A DNA stretch of 64,000 nucleotides, from contig NC_039362.1 of the NCBI RefSeq assembly GCF_003573695.1, positions 6,300,088 to 6,364,087 on the forward strand, written 5' to 3'. Below are positions 1 to 11,935 of the stretch, piece by piece; the first letter of the stretch is position 1, and each line of letters begins with the position of its first letter. The notes below the pieces were generated by a model. That model searched no databases. It saw only the letters and a program-made list of their open reading frames with translations, and was not told the origin of the DNA. The DNA comes from Papaver somniferum. Lineage: Eukaryota > Streptophyta > Magnoliopsida > Ranunculales > Papaveraceae. The translations under genes were made by a program, and so were the position numbers.

Positions 1-1273
1 TAGAAGAAGAAAACCAAAGGTTAAAGGATAATCGGCTCTAGCACGCAAACTAGTATCACACGGAACTATGGGGATTAGTTTTGCAGAGTTGGTAGATGTC
101 CCCTTATATAGTCTTTCAAATCATGGTTTTACTTTAGTTACAAAGAAATCAATATCCACCGTTAGATGAAAACCTTATTTAGATCCAAGATAATATTTCT
201 CAACCGTTAGATCGAAAACTTAGCTTGTCATACATAAATGACTGTACGCTTCTAGGTTTGTTAACCACACCCAAACGTGTACATTTTTGGTTCAACAATA
301 GTCTAACCGAAAGTTTAACCATATGAGCATTTCATACCAACCATGTTATTCTTCACCATAACTAGTTCAAATGACTCAAATGAACTAGTTAGAGAGTTGT
401 TCAATTGCAAGGAAATCTTATGTAATTACACAAGACACAATTGAAGCAAAAACGATTTGATTCACTCGAATCGGTTCATGAACTTTATATACACGGTTTG
501 CAAAAGCATTCCTTAGTCAAATAAAGATGAGTTCAAGAACCATCGTGTTTAGACATAACCTACTCAAGTTCGCGGACTAGGTTCGCGGACTTAAGTTCCC
601 TGATAGAGTTCTCAAACTCAAGCAGATATTCTCGGACGAGAACTTCCTCCAGTTCGCGGACTTCGATCATGCACTTCTCCGGTTCTCTTTATCAAAAAAG
701 TTCGCAGACTTCGGTTCAAGGAATACATTGGTTATATAGTCTAAACTCTCATTTCAATCATTGAAACATTCTCAGAGAACGTTATATAGTTTGTTATTCA
801 CAAACAATTTTTCGTCAGAGCAATTTTCAAAGTGATTGAAACTTATTATGACTTTCGTCACTAGCCAAAGATAAACTTGGTCGAAGCGAAAAGCTTACCA
901 ACACATATTTCGAGATATAGATAGGCGAGGTATACTCGTCTCAAAATACCGAATGTGTATGATCTAGTCTATATATATAGCATACGACTTTTGTCTCAAA
1001 GAGTAGGAGATATAATAGATATACTTTTGAGTGACAGATAAGTTCAAGTCTCCACATACATTTTAGTCGAGAAGTTTCACCGGTTCATTGAATAGATCTT
1101 CTACTTGTATGATGAATCGCCATGAAGTCCTTGAGCTCAACTGCACTTACTATCCTAGTCGGAGACTTAACTATAAGAGACTAAAAATCAAGACTTATAT
1201 TTTTGATCACTAACATTGACAAACATGCTTGAGATAACAATGCATACGAGTTTGACCGAGCTATGCTCTAACA
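1..1273 (-). repeat. LTR, family B, truncated by the window edge
   Basis: This stretch is closely similar to 32740-34009 and 29620-30948, all in the same reversed orientation. Its right edge is ...gctctaaca, so on the minus strand it opens with TGTTAGAGC, a typical LTR start. The part seen would be the first 1.27 kb of a roughly 2.3-kb LTR; the rest lies left of the window. It interrupts the 5' LTR of element A: the bases after it (gaacc, 1274-1278) resume the family-A LTR sequence. No coding capacity was seen. Confidence 0.75.
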
Positions 1274-1388
1274 GAACCGATTAGTTGTATTGACTCGACT
1301 CAGTCCATAGACAATCACTTTCCGAGAAATGACTTATAGGTAGGAAAAGTTTTAACTTGAGGTATATTTGGGTACCCTCACCTTTTTA
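1274..1388 (+). repeat. 3' end of the 5' LTR of element A (remnant)
   Basis: The sequence matches the last 115 bases of the LTR at 8903-12430 and, reversed, the start of 27969-30948. All three share the terminal block gggtaccct followed by cctttt(t/c)a. It is directly followed by a primer-binding site, so it is the surviving 3' edge of a 5' LTR whose upstream part was displaced by the family-B LTR. Confidence 0.7.
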
Positions 1389-1390
1389 AT

Positions 1391-1402
1391 TGGTATCAGA
1401 GT
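1391..1402 (+). other. Primer-binding site (tRNA-iMet type) of element A
   Basis: The block tTGGTATCAGAGt begins two bases after the LTR end. TGGTATCAGAGC is the usual complement of the 3' end of plant initiator methionine tRNA and is common in copia-type elements. It sets the plus orientation of element A and its 5' boundary. Confidence 0.75.
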
Positions 1403-1569
1403 AGGAAAACACGAAAAAATATAACAATCTGTTTTTGGTGCGATCCAACCTATAAGAATTTCCAAATGATGATTCAGTTAACGTAAGTTAAGATAATGAG
1501 AATAAGATCTCAAGGAAAACCAACGAAAATTTGTCTCGAAAGTATTTTCGAAAATCAAAGACAAAATCA

Positions 1570-2193
1570 ATGACTAATATTATGATTGCGGATCAGGTTC
1601 CTGATCAGAAAAGAGTGAGTTCGAAACTCAAGAAACATGTTTTGGATTCGTCTCGAATTCATAGTGAAAAATCTTTTGAAAAGAGATCCGATTCACTTGT
1701 CTGCCTGAGTTCTGAATTTGCTAAAATGATGGAAAGTTTTTTCAAACATATTGAAAAAAATGCAAAAACGGGTAAATCCATCGACAGTCTAGATGATATC
1801 GTAGAACTTATCGTTCAAATGAATGTAAGAATATGTGAAGGAAAGCGAGAAACAGTTAGTCTTCAAAATAATCTAATAGATTATGAGGAACAAAAATTGG
1901 CTTTATGCAATGAAGTTCATCAACAGACTAAAGAGTGTGAAATTCTTACTCAATCGCTGGAACACTCACGGATAAGGAATAAGGTCCTTATTGAGAAACT
2001 TCTTACTGTAACATGTCAAGAGGTATATCTGAACAAGTGTTTAGAAAAACATTTCCAACAAGGAATGAAAAACTTAAGAGGACATATAGAACGTCTTGAA
2101 CAAGAGACGTTAGCAAACTGTTCGACTGGCAGATCTAGACAAAACGGGTTCAAGTTCAAGGAACATACCATCCTGGGCACAAGATGTAATTAA
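1570..2193 (+). CDS. Hypothetical coiled-coil protein of element A (ORF1)
   Basis: The frame is open from 1492; the first ATG is at 1570, giving about 207 residues. The protein is hydrophilic and rich in Lys, Glu and Gln. A long helical stretch (middle to C-terminal half, with runs such as LIDYEEQKLALCNEV and RGHIERLEQETL) looks like a coiled coil. I see no CCHC knuckle, protease, RT, integrase or membrane segment. It lies directly after the primer-binding site, where gag would start, so a gag-like structural role is possible but not shown. It may also be a remnant of a larger ORF, since the reading continues with stops after 2193. I do not recognise the family. Confidence 0.45.
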   Translation: MTNIMIADQVPDQKRVSSKLKKHVLDSSRIHSEKSFEKRSDSLVCLSSEFAKMMESFFKHIEKNAKTGKSIDSLDDIVELIVQMNVRICEGKRETVSLQNNLIDYEEQKLALCNEVHQQTKECEILTQSLEHSRIRNKVLIEKLLTVTCQEVYLNKCLEKHFQQGMKNLRGHIERLEQETLANCSTGRSRQNGFKFKEHTILGTRCN

Positions 2194-2500
2194 GGATATT
2201 GTATCTCGCAATTCCCTTAACAAAAAGGATGGGTTCAATACCCAAGAAAAACAACATGATTATGTTCAAAAGGGATAAAGATCTCCTCCTGAGGTGTATG
2301 ATGAGGAATATCCTCATCCCAGTGCGTAACTACATTGGATTGTGCGTCCTTACTTTGCCCAATCTTCGGATTTAAGGTAGCACACATACCTGGGCAGCTG
2401 GTATCCTACTAATATCTCTTATTCAACATAGAGAGATTACACAATATACCTTAAGAATAATTCATTTTTACGTGTAGAAAGGTTGTCTTACAACAACTTG

Positions 2501-2508
2501 TATAAATA
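2501..2508 (+). promoter_or_regulatory. TATA box inside element A
   Basis: The sequence tataaata lies about 200 bases upstream of the ATG of the second ORF (2706). The surrounding acttgtataaatagg resembles the TATA region of the family-D LTRs near 37850 and 45150. It could be an internal promoter or a fragment of another LTR. Promoter activity is an inference. Confidence 0.35.
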
Positions 2509-2705
2509 GGATAAGTTATTATCTATTTATACCGATTTTGGAGATAATCTCTTTGAAGAATATTGTGTTTCTGTAACACATTAGATGCGAAAATCTTTTC
2601 AAATCTTGTCAGAATTATTTATTTAAGGCTGATATCTATGTATGGAATGTGTTAAAGGTATTTCTTGTATTAGTAATCAACGTGTCAGAGAACATATACA
2701 AAAGG

Positions 2706-3146
2706 ATGTATTCTCAAACCAGATCTCAAGCACAACTTCTGAAATCCTTGAGTGGAATGACTTCTAAGGAAAATTTTCATCTTGATAATACCTTCAAGAA
2801 ATCTGGTTGTGAAAACATCGATAATGAAAAGGATGATATGACTCACCTCCTTGTCCAAAACAGTTTGGATGCTAAGGTTGATATTATCAATCTTCGACAA
2901 GTCCTCCTTAGTACCATCGAAACTCATCACAGACAGGCAGCATTACTAAGAACTGTTATCCGTAACCAAAGGAAACTGATTAAACTTGGAATCAGTAATA
3001 GGGAGTATGCTAGGAATATTAATCGAAGGTTTAATGCTTTAGCCTGTGAACATAACCAAGGTAATGTGTGCAGAATCCGAGATATCAGTCGAGATGTTGT
3101 TGATGAAGATCCTGAAAAAATTGAGGAAATTGAGGATGAACTTTGA
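2706..3146 (+). CDS. Hypothetical small coiled-coil protein of element A (ORF2)
   Basis: The frame is open from 2649 but its first ATG is at 2706, giving 146 residues. The N-terminus is MYSQTRSQAQLLKSL. A central helical part with IINLRQVLLSTIETHHRQAA and a Lys/Arg-rich stretch follow, and the tail is very acidic (EDPEKIEEIEDEL). No known domain is visible. It is separated from ORF1 by about 510 bases with stops in all frames. It could be a second accessory ORF of a pol-less element, or the end of the same original protein as ORF1. Function unknown. Confidence 0.4.
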   Translation: MYSQTRSQAQLLKSLSGMTSKENFHLDNTFKKSGCENIDNEKDDMTHLLVQNSLDAKVDIINLRQVLLSTIETHHRQAALLRTVIRNQRKLIKLGISNREYARNINRRFNALACEHNQGNVCRIRDISRDVVDEDPEKIEEIEDEL

Positions 3147-4704
3147 AAAACTCATGTCGGTAGGTTATTATAGATTAAGTTATTTGTTGTATTACTTAAT
3201 CTAGTATAATAGACATCAATTTTTTATTTCTTTCATTGATTGTATTGGTCTATTCTGAATAAAATTATTTGATTGGTAACTTTTCTTGTGATAGTTTTCG
3301 GTTTACATAACATGTGCTTAATTGCTTTTACCTTATTGCTATGTATGTTTATGGGATGTTTGATTTCGTTTTTACTACCTTAGTATTCGATCTCATATAT
3401 TGTGAACCTTATGGTTTGGGTGACTTTTTGATTTAGCGGGATTAAGTTCTAGCCCATGTTGGTAGGCTTTATCAAAGGATCATGAGGGGTTCCGATAGAA
3501 ACAATATGTTGAATCGGTTTTGGTTTAGCATAAAAGCATATGTGTTTCGACGGTTTTCAAATTTTGCTTGCAATTATGAAAACCGGTTTTCAACCTTTCT
3601 CTCGTAAAGGTTGAGGTTTGTTGTTATTCTTTTGTTTATGCATAAGGATGACAACGTGGTGATATTTCGATATCAATTCTCCCTGGACGAAAATGCAATC
3701 ATATTGGAGAAGTGGATGCGAAATTTGAGGTAACAATCTTGTTAGTTAATTGTTTTCCTATTTAAGAAAAGCCTGAGTTTATATTATATATATTTGTTGT
3801 TTTTGCTTAACAAAATTTCGGTTCAATTGATGTTTATTCCATGATGTGTGTGTAGATGTGTGATTCAATTGGTTCCGGTTAAGAAAAACAATTGTTATCT
3901 TGCTTTATTGTGTGGTATCAATTGTTTAGGCTTACAAAATTTCGGTACAATTGATATGTGCGTGTAATTCAATTGGTTCTGGTTAAGAAAAACTATTATT
4001 ATCTTGCTTTTGTATGGTATCAATTGTTTAGGCAAATTTCAGTGCTTTTAATGTCTATGTTGTTTCAATTACTTCTGGTTGAGGTGAATAATGATGCAAG
4101 TTGATTTACTTTGGTTTGTATGATTATTTATGGCTTAACGAAATAAATTGTGTACGGGATGAGTTGTTTAGTCCAATTCGATTCCGGATAAGAGAAACTC
4201 AGTTAATTATGATCTTAGTTAGACTTATCGAAGTGAGGTTTCGGTTATTCAAGTCTAGTCGAATACCTTAACAAGAAATTCTAGTTAACTAACCTAGTAC
4301 TTGTCTTGTTTAAAATTGAAAGGTCTAAGTTTATGGATAATTAGAACCTGGTGAGAAAAATGGAGTTTATCTTTATTTTTGTCTTATCGAATTAAGCGAT
4401 TGTTTTTGAACAATCGTTTTAGCAAATGGACTAAAGTGCTTAGTTGTTTTTGGATTGCTAAACTAAATTGGAAAAATTATTTCGGAAAATTGTTTCCTTG
4501 GTAATATATCAAAATAAGACTACTTGCAGTTTCGGTTTTGATATTGGTTATCAGAACATGATGTGTTGAACCCTCATGCCTAACTCTACAGGTTTGCAAG
4601 TCTATTATGATATTTGTAAGATTCTTTTCGTGTTGTCCTTTATTTTTTCGTTTCTTTTTCATTTTGTGACAGAAAAGGGGAGAAATATATGGAGTAAACA
4701 GGTG
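3147..4704 (+). other. Non-coding interior of element A with short tandem repeats
   Basis: No ORF worth calling lies here. From about 3812 to 4100 a unit of roughly 100-125 bases recurs two and a half times; each copy starts with (ca)aaatttcggt, passes a ttcaattggttc(c/t)ggtta block and ends with ggtatcaattgtttagg. Long non-coding, repeat-bearing 3' regions are common in SIRE-like copia elements and their pol-less derivatives. Confidence 0.5.
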
Positions 4705-4709
4705 ATGCC

Positions 4710-6241
4710 TGATTTATGATTTTTCGTGGGGTTGTAGTTGTAGTGGTAAAAAGGATTCATATCAGACTTGTGAAGATAGATTTTTTTTTAGACTTAATAG
4801 AAAATAAATATATATAAAAATATTAACAATGGGTGCGAGAGGTAACCAAGACACTAGATTCCACTATTATGCAAAATTGAATGATAAATATTTCAAAACT
4901 CTATTCAATTATTAAGTCCTCTTTTATCTTTAATTCACTATCAATCATACAGATTCTCAAAAATTATTTGTAAACCTTAAGCATAGATTATCAAGAGATT
5001 AAACCAAGCATAACCTATCAAACTGAATAACAAATAATTAAGGCAATCATTCAAATAATTTAAAACTCTGCAAAAGCAGCGATTAGGTGAATTATATAAT
5101 TAAATGAAATAGTTACCCATTTATGTTGCGTGAATATCTTCCCCATTGCATTGCTTACGAGGGAATTAGCTCATCATAGTAAAAATGCTCTCAAAATAAT
5201 TTATTATGCCTCAAAAATGGTTTACAAATGATGAGAAGAAGAGAAAATGGTGTAAACAGCTAATGTGCGACCCACAGGAAGCGTCACAAAAGAACGATAT
5301 ATGAATTGCTGTAATAAATTACGGCTCACACCCCGCTGTCGCTGTCACTGTTGAAGAACGACTGCTCTGGCGAGTCCGTTCTTCGTGTTCTTCATCATCA
5401 TCAGCAGCAGCAGCAGAGTTTTGTTAAACTCTGATTTCGTCTTCTCTAGCTCTCCCTAGCTCCCAAAACTCTCGACAGCCCCTCTACTCAACCCAAAGAA
5501 CCTTTATATACTCACCTGCATCATCAAATCCCCCGCAATAACTCGTGAAAATCCTTCTTTACTCGGAATATTTTTTTTCTTATTTCGGAGAATAATTTCC
5601 AAAAATAACTTCTTCACGCTCCAAATCTCTTCCAACACGCTCCAAATCATGTTGTAATCACCCAGAGTGTTGCTGGAGCCATCAAACTCGATCGAAACAC
5701 GTCCATAACTCTCCAAAACTCGTGTTTTTCTCCTCCCTGTACGTGTGTCTCTGTTTTGAGTTCGTGGCTTCCCTAGCCAATTCTAGCCAAATTCGATCGG
5801 ACCCGACACCCAAATTATCTTCCTTAGGCTTAATCACATCTTCCTGCCAAGTCGCAGCCATTTAATCTCCCTATAACACGTTAAAAAATTCGATCAAACT
5901 TCTGCCAGTTCTCATGCATGTTTTCCCGCCAAAATTCAGTTTTTGAAATGAAGAAGATGGTGTCCCCCTATCCAAACTGGGGGTGCGAATAGCAATTGGG
6001 GTGGAAATAGTAATTTTTCTGGATTCCTCCGGCACATTTCTGGGGTGCTTCCGGTGCATTTCTGGGGTGCTTTAGTAATTTTCTCTGGGGTGTAAAACAT
6101 TGCTTTTTTGAGCCCATTTCGCCGTAAGGGCTTATTTCTCTAAAACTTCCTACAAAGACATAAAATAACACAATAAGTACAAAAACGGGTACTAACAGTA
6201 TATACAAATGAGATATATTAGACACATAAATGCGTCTATCA
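4710..6241 (-). mobile_element. Solo LTR, family C (gypsy-like), 1532 bp
   Basis: On the minus strand it runs TGATAGACGC... to ...CA. It is flanked by the direct 5-bp duplication atgcc (4705-4709 and 6242-6246), as expected for an LTR insertion. The same sequence occurs at 58753-60325, there next to a polypurine tract, and in part at 45525-46638. No internal region remains, so the two LTRs of the original element probably recombined. It sits inside element A. Confidence 0.85.
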
Positions 6242-6389
6242 ATGCCGACATTGATTTTATATTGATTGGCATCGCTAGGGAAAAAAACACTGGTGCTTGA
6301 ACGTTTATCTAACGAAAGTGTGAAAGCACGGACTAAGGAGGAGTAACATGTCATATAAAGTGGTATAACAAACACGTGTGGATTGAATA
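6242..6389 (+). other. Element A interior between two nested insertions
   Basis: About 150 bases of element A sequence separate the solo LTR from the Mutator-like element. They include one copy of each target duplication (atgcc at the left end, gattgaata at the right end). No coding signal is seen. Confidence 0.6.
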
Positions 6390-8702
6390 GGGAATTTGGA
6401 TAAAGTACCCCCGTTTTTTTATATCCATGAAATTAATGCCCCCGTTTTTTTCAAACTTTCTAAAATGCCCTTACCGTTTACTTTAACCCCTTGGGTCCGC
6501 ATAATGGATTCAATGGTCATTTACCTAGTCAAAAACTGGGTTAAATTACCATAAACCCCCCACACTAAACCTAAAACGAGTAAGAGCTTGTAAATCTTAT
6601 ATTCCCCTCTTCCGTCACTTATCTCTAACAGCCTCATTCTTCTTATCTTCTTTATCTCCTTTTTTGTAATGAAATCAATATTTCTATTACTGCTCTGTTT
6701 AATCAGGGTTTTTGAACTAAACAGAGACAATTTCGATAGAGATTTGGGTTGTATTTGAAGGGAAAAAGAATCAGATTTTGGTGTATATATATTTTTGGGG
6801 TTTGAACTGTTTTTTAGGGTTTCATAAAATAAATAGTTAGGGAAGAAGATGAATCTCAAAAACAGCGGTAGTTGCTGCAAGTTATATGGCTGGCGTGAAT
6901 GAACAGAGTTGCGGTGAAGGTGTGATGTTGCCATTGATTTCGTGATGGAAGAGAAGAAGATTGATGCAGTATTAGAATTGAATGGATTATGATCAATGGG
7001 TTGTGGTGAGAATCATTCCACCGCAACACTAATAGGAAGAAGAAAAGTGGTTTGTTAATGGCAATGATTATGATTTTTGATGAATGTTGGTTTGAAATTC
7101 TCTCAATTTTAAAGAATGGGTTCATATTTATCCATCTTCTGCATGTTTGTTTAAACTTGAGCCTTGAATTCATCATCAATGTCAAATATGGGGATTTTTT
7201 TTATTTATTAGGGTTCTTGAATATTTGGGGATTTTCTAGTATTATGAACTTCTTTTGCTAATTTATGAAATTATTAATTCTAATTTTTTTTATGATTTTG
7301 ATGATTTTTCAATTCAAATTAATGTAATTTCAAATTCAGTTTCAAATTAATGATGGTGAGAGTTGGTAATGTTGTTCTAATGAAGGTTTGTGGTGCAGAA
7401 CAAGGTTGCAGCTGCTATGCTTACAGGGTTCATGGAGGTGGAGATTCAAATGAAGAAGGTTTTTTTGGTGAATTGAAGTTAAAACAAAGAAGACCTTGTG
7501 CTGTTGATTGAGAAGCCGAAAAGAAATTGAAATATGGGGTTGTATCTGCTGTTTAAATAGTGATTACCATGGGTCTGTAACGGAATTGAGTCTTAGATGG
7601 TGGCAGTATTCAATTGCTATAATAGTTAGATGTATGCTTAGGTCACAGGTGGTGGATTTGTGTTGATGTTGTGCAGGGAACTGAAATTGTAGGCAGAAAT
7701 GGGCCATTGATAGTTGCTTGCCACTGAGATTTCAAGAATGGATGCAGTGGATTGATTTTGGTGCTACTTCCATGGTCACAGTGATGGCACTGCAGTTGTA
7801 GGTGTAGGCTAGGAATGTAGAGAAGAAATGGGAGCTAAGAAGATGTTGGATGAGATGATGCTGGTGGTAATGGTTGTATGCATTTGAAGTGATAAATGGG
7901 AAATGGATGTGTTGGTTGGGTGTAGTAGTGAAGCTGAGTAATGGAGTTGCAAAGTAAATGGAAGTTTATGCTGTTGCAGAACTGTAGAAGGAATGGTGGT
8001 ATTGAGCTGCAACAGATAGAAACATGAACCTGGTAGTGTTGTGTTTGGATCAGAAATGGGTTGTGCAGTGACCAAATGTCGTGGCGATGGTATTATAGGC
8101 ACTTTTAATTGCAGGTGTGTGGCAGAAAATTGCAGTTCAAATTGATGTTGGTATTGTGAATGAGTAAGATTGCAGGTGGTCAGCACTGGGAGATAGTTTG
8201 AGCTGCTAGAAGAGACTGGTGTTGTTTTGGTTGATGGGTGTTGGTTTGCAGGAGCTGCTATTGAGATGAACAACAAGTGGATGTTTAATCTGTTGGTGTT
8301 GTATGGATATATGGGTCTAGATTTGAACTGAAATGGGTATGAGTTGTTGGTAGAAAACATGATGTTGTTGTTGGCTATACTGCATGTGGACTGTGAAGAA
8401 GATGGTCAATCAAGCTCAAGCAGAAGCTGTGGATTCTGCATTTTGCACAACACAAATAAAAAAAGTGGAGTTGACTCGACTCGACTCGGCGTTTCAAGTC
8501 TTCCATTCAAACACATCCAACACTAATCAGGAGGAAGGGATTTTTGGACATTTTGACACTGCCACCTAAGCGTTAACAGCTATTGTCGTTTACCGTTTTT
8601 TGAATAAAACGGTCAAGGCAAGGGTACTTTAACAAATTTTTAAAAAACGGGGGCATTTTTTTAGTGTAATGTTAAAAGTAGGGGTACTTTATCAAAAAGA
8701 TC
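6390..8702. mobile_element. Non-autonomous Mutator-like element, 2.3 kb
   Basis: The ends are imperfect inverted repeats of about 90 bases: left GATAAAGTACCCCCG and ATGCCCCCGTTTTTT blocks are matched in reverse order and strand at the right end. It is flanked by a perfect 9-bp direct duplication, gattgaata, at 6381-6389 and 8703-8711, which is the Mutator signature. I see no transposase. The interior (about 6850-8560) has a G-rich plus strand that reads as exon-like low-complexity sequence (tgctgttg, gttggt runs). This might be captured host sequence (Pack-MULE), but I cannot identify a donor. Confidence 0.85.
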
Positions 8703-8711
8703 GATTGAATA

Positions 8712-8890
8712 TCTACCTATCCTCCTTAGGGGGAGTATTTTCTTTGTTATTATAATGTCAACATCGGCATTTTAGAGGATTAATGTAAGCAGTTTTATTG
8801 TGTTGTTGAATCGGTAATCAAGCGAATGTGTAATGAATTCTTGTATTTTTTTTATCCATATGATGTAAGAGTTTTGTCACTAAAATTGAC
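8712..8890 (+). other. Element A 3' interior, non-coding
   Basis: This is the last interior segment of element A after the MULE. It contains tgtcactaaaattgac just before the polypurine tract, a block resembling the conserved end of SIRE/copia-type interiors. No ORF. Confidence 0.5.
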
Positions 8891-8902
8891 AAAGAGGGAT
8901 AT
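8891..8902 (+). other. Polypurine tract of element A
   Basis: The sequence aaagagggatat directly precedes the TGTTAGAG start of the 3' LTR. It is the plus-strand priming site expected at this position and confirms the orientation. Confidence 0.65.
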
Positions 8903-9637
8903 TGTTAGAGAATTGCTCGGTTGAACCCACCAAGCGTTGGTATGTCAAGTTTGGTTGTTATATTTTAGTGAATCAAAACTCATGTTAAGAGTCGCTTGAT
9001 TATGTACTAGAGTCAACTTCGTATAGGTTAGCTTGAAAGTATTAGGATATGAGACATTACAAGTATTGCAAAGTCTTGAAGATGTGAAGAAGCAAGGAGC
9101 TACAATGAAAAAAATCATCCTTCCACTTGAGGTTAGTGACATTTGACTTGAACTGTTTCTTTCCCTAACGTATCTTTCAAGTCGTGCATATTGAAAACAT
9201 AACTGCGAAGCATATTTGAACTCTAGATAGACATAGTATTAAGGAATACAATACGAGGTTTATTGCTTAACCATTAAACTTTGTAGATAAGACATTGACA
9301 TAATCATTTGAATGGTATTGTGATTATGTATGGGTATGAGGTGAGGATTTCATCATATGGAACAATGTTTACATGTGTTCTAAGGAAGTAGGTTCATAAA
9401 CTTGTTTGTGGACCGAAAAGGAAATTGCCAGGTGTTATTGGTTTTGTTATTCATTGCATATCATATGAACAACCAATATGTGTGATAGAGTATAACCGCT
9501 CACAACTTGTGGTGTTCTTGGTAGAACTGTTCACAAAGGCCTGACTTATGTATTGGTATAACTTTTATTAGTAAAACCGATCTGAAGTAATCACCTGTAG
9601 TATGATCGGGGTTGTGTGTCTGACCAATTTTGGGAAA

Positions 9638-9855
9638 GGGGAACCGACCCTAGTAAAGAGTGCAGTACATCACAAGGGTAACCGATCCTTGTATGGGGTG
9701 CAACAAGGTTTATAGCAGAAAGGGGAACCGATCCTATGGACATGTGCAACACATTTTTAGGCAAAGGGGAACCGATGCTATGGACATGTGCAACACATAT
9801 AATTAAGTAGATACCATATATATGCGGGGAACCGATCCTAGTATCTAGTCAACCG
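9638..9855 (+). repeat. Five-unit subrepeat in LTR-A
   Basis: The block (g)gggaaccgatcct...gtgcaacacat recurs near 9638, 9676, 9722, 9767 and 9825 with spacing of about 40-55 bases. Units three and four are nearly identical. The position in the U3 part, upstream of the TATA box, would suit promoter-proximal repeats; that role is an inference. Confidence 0.7.
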
Positions 9856-10371
9856 AATTTTAGAAAGCTAGTGTGACTATGCACATTACTCACAAGGAGG
9901 TAGAACCGAAACTTGTTTTGGTAGAACTGTTAAAGCCATAATTATGATTGAATCTTGGTTTCAATCACATATTTCTTGAAAGTCAGATGAATCAATTCTA
10001 AACTTGTTTGGAAGTGTGGAAAATCGGTTTCAAGACTGTAAGTATGAAAGAGAACTTACAAAGTAAAGATGTCGACAAACTTTGAACACGTGTTGTGAAT
10101 GTTTATTTCTTTAATACGGCTAAGGGAAGGGAATCCTAGGATCGAAACATAAGTAAGTTAAGAATATTTTAATTAAGGTTATTAATTTTATTTTGTAGGG
10201 TAGGGAAATTCCAGATTACTAATTAGATTTTCCGAGAGATTTCGAACGTTATTTTTGGACAGAGCATTTCCAAGAATTCTGAAAACCGAATCTGTGCTTT
10301 AATGAGTATCTTGAGAATATTTTAGTTTTTGGAAATTCCTTGGTGTCCAAACTTCCTTGTCTATAAATACT

Positions 10372-10378
10372 TGAAGTT
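10372..10378 (+). promoter_or_regulatory. TATA box of LTR-A
   Basis: The sequence tataaat in the context cttgtctataaatac lies 1.47 kb into the LTR and is followed by a plausible transcript start region. It is the best candidate for the LTR promoter. Confidence 0.5.
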
Positions 10379-10746
10379 TTCCTTTCTATCAAACTAATCC
10401 TCTATAGCAACAAATTTCCTCTTTTGTTGTTGTTACTGGTGTAGCCGCCTATTCGGAGAGGAGAGTAACCTAATTAGGTGAAATATCTTACGACCGCTCA
10501 GTTTAAAGTCTTCTTTGGGATTGAGAAGCTATAGCGTGTACCGTTGGTGGGAAACTAGATAATTGCAGTTTATATTTTGTTTTCGATTGATTTGATTGAC
10601 TAACGGTGGTTGAAATCTGATTGCACCTAGTTTGTTTATTCTTGAGAATCTTTGCTTCTGATATTAGATTCACTCAAACTAGTTCAGAGTTTTGACATGG
10701 ATCTTTAGACTATTGTTAGTTCTAAAGACGATCTTGTGATAATCCA

Positions 10747-11935
10747 TTGTTAACAGACTCCGTTCTGTGTGTGATTGATCACAAGAGATTCAAGTGATTG
10801 TGTGCAGGATTTTATTGAAGATTTAAGAAGATTTGAAGACAAAGAAGATATTGAAGATCTGACTTGGGTTTTATAATCTTTGGTGTGCACAATACTTATT
10901 TCGGTAAAAGAGGATCCAATTAATAATCGGTATATCCTTGTGGTAGATTGGATTGATTAATTGAGTAGATCTGCATCAACACGATTCTTCGGATTAAAGG
11001 TGTTGTTGGTTTAATATTAAACGATAACTTCGGTAATTGAACATAAGATAGATCTAAGAACCCGACGAAGGAGTTTATGTTAAGATAAACGGAAGAGACT
11101 TTGTCTGACTAATATCACTTGATTAAATCCATCATGGTCGTCCAACTTAGCCATCCTAATCGGATGTCTTAGATTCTATTTTATGCGACCAATGGGGTGT
11201 CGATATACTCACCGGTGACCCTCCTCTGGCCTTGACCAATCGCGTTTCCCCTAGAATGCAAGTAGCACCTCGAACGTTTTTCCCAAAGTAGGTTGGTCAC
11301 ACGGCTTAAATTAGGTTAGTTTCGATACACGGCTGTCGCAAAATGATCTCGGCCATCCAACTTGGCCGGCCAAATTGACAGGCCTGGATCCGATTTTGGG
11401 ATGCTAATAAAGTGACATCGTGATTACCCCCCCCCCCCCCCCAACCACCCCACCCTCCAATGAGGACTCATATTCAACTCACTCAAATATCTCCTGGCAG
11501 CTGCTCGAAATAGGTTAGTCACGCTACTCATTGTTAATAGACTTTGTTCTGTGCGTGATTGATGACAAGAGATTCAAGTGATTGTGTGCAGGTTTTTATT
11601 GAAGATTTAGGAAGATTTGAAGACAAAGAAGATATTAAAGATCTGACTTAGGTTTTATAATCTTTGGTGTGCACAATACTTGTTTCGGTAAAAGATGATC
11701 CAATTAATAATCGGTTTATCCTTGTGGTAGATTGGATTGATTAATTGAGTAGATCGGAATCAACACGGTTGTTCGGATTAAAGGTATTATTGGTTTAATC
11801 TTAAACGATTACTTCGGTAATTGAACATAAGATAGATCTAAGGACCCGACGAAGGAGTTTATGTTAAGATAAACGGAAGAGCCTTTGTCCGACTCATATC
11901 ACTTGGTTGAATAGAGTTGATACCAAACAAATTTC
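10747..11935 (+). repeat. Direct duplication within LTR-A around a 400-bp insert
   Basis: About 380-400 bases from 10747 (gttaacagactccgttctgt) recur from 11530 (gttaatagactttgttctgt) with few differences, through the ggaagag(a/c)ctttgtc block. The intervening 11122-11528 has no counterpart in the reversed copy at 27969-28972. It includes a 16-base C run near 11427-11443 and short palindromic gc-rich parts. It looks like an inserted piece plus duplication, or unequal recombination. Confidence 0.7.

Noticed and set aside
7809..8360. 183-residue minus ORF inside the MULE
   Set aside because: Low-complexity Ser/Thr/His/Leu composition, no recognisable domain, and overlapping frames on both strands.
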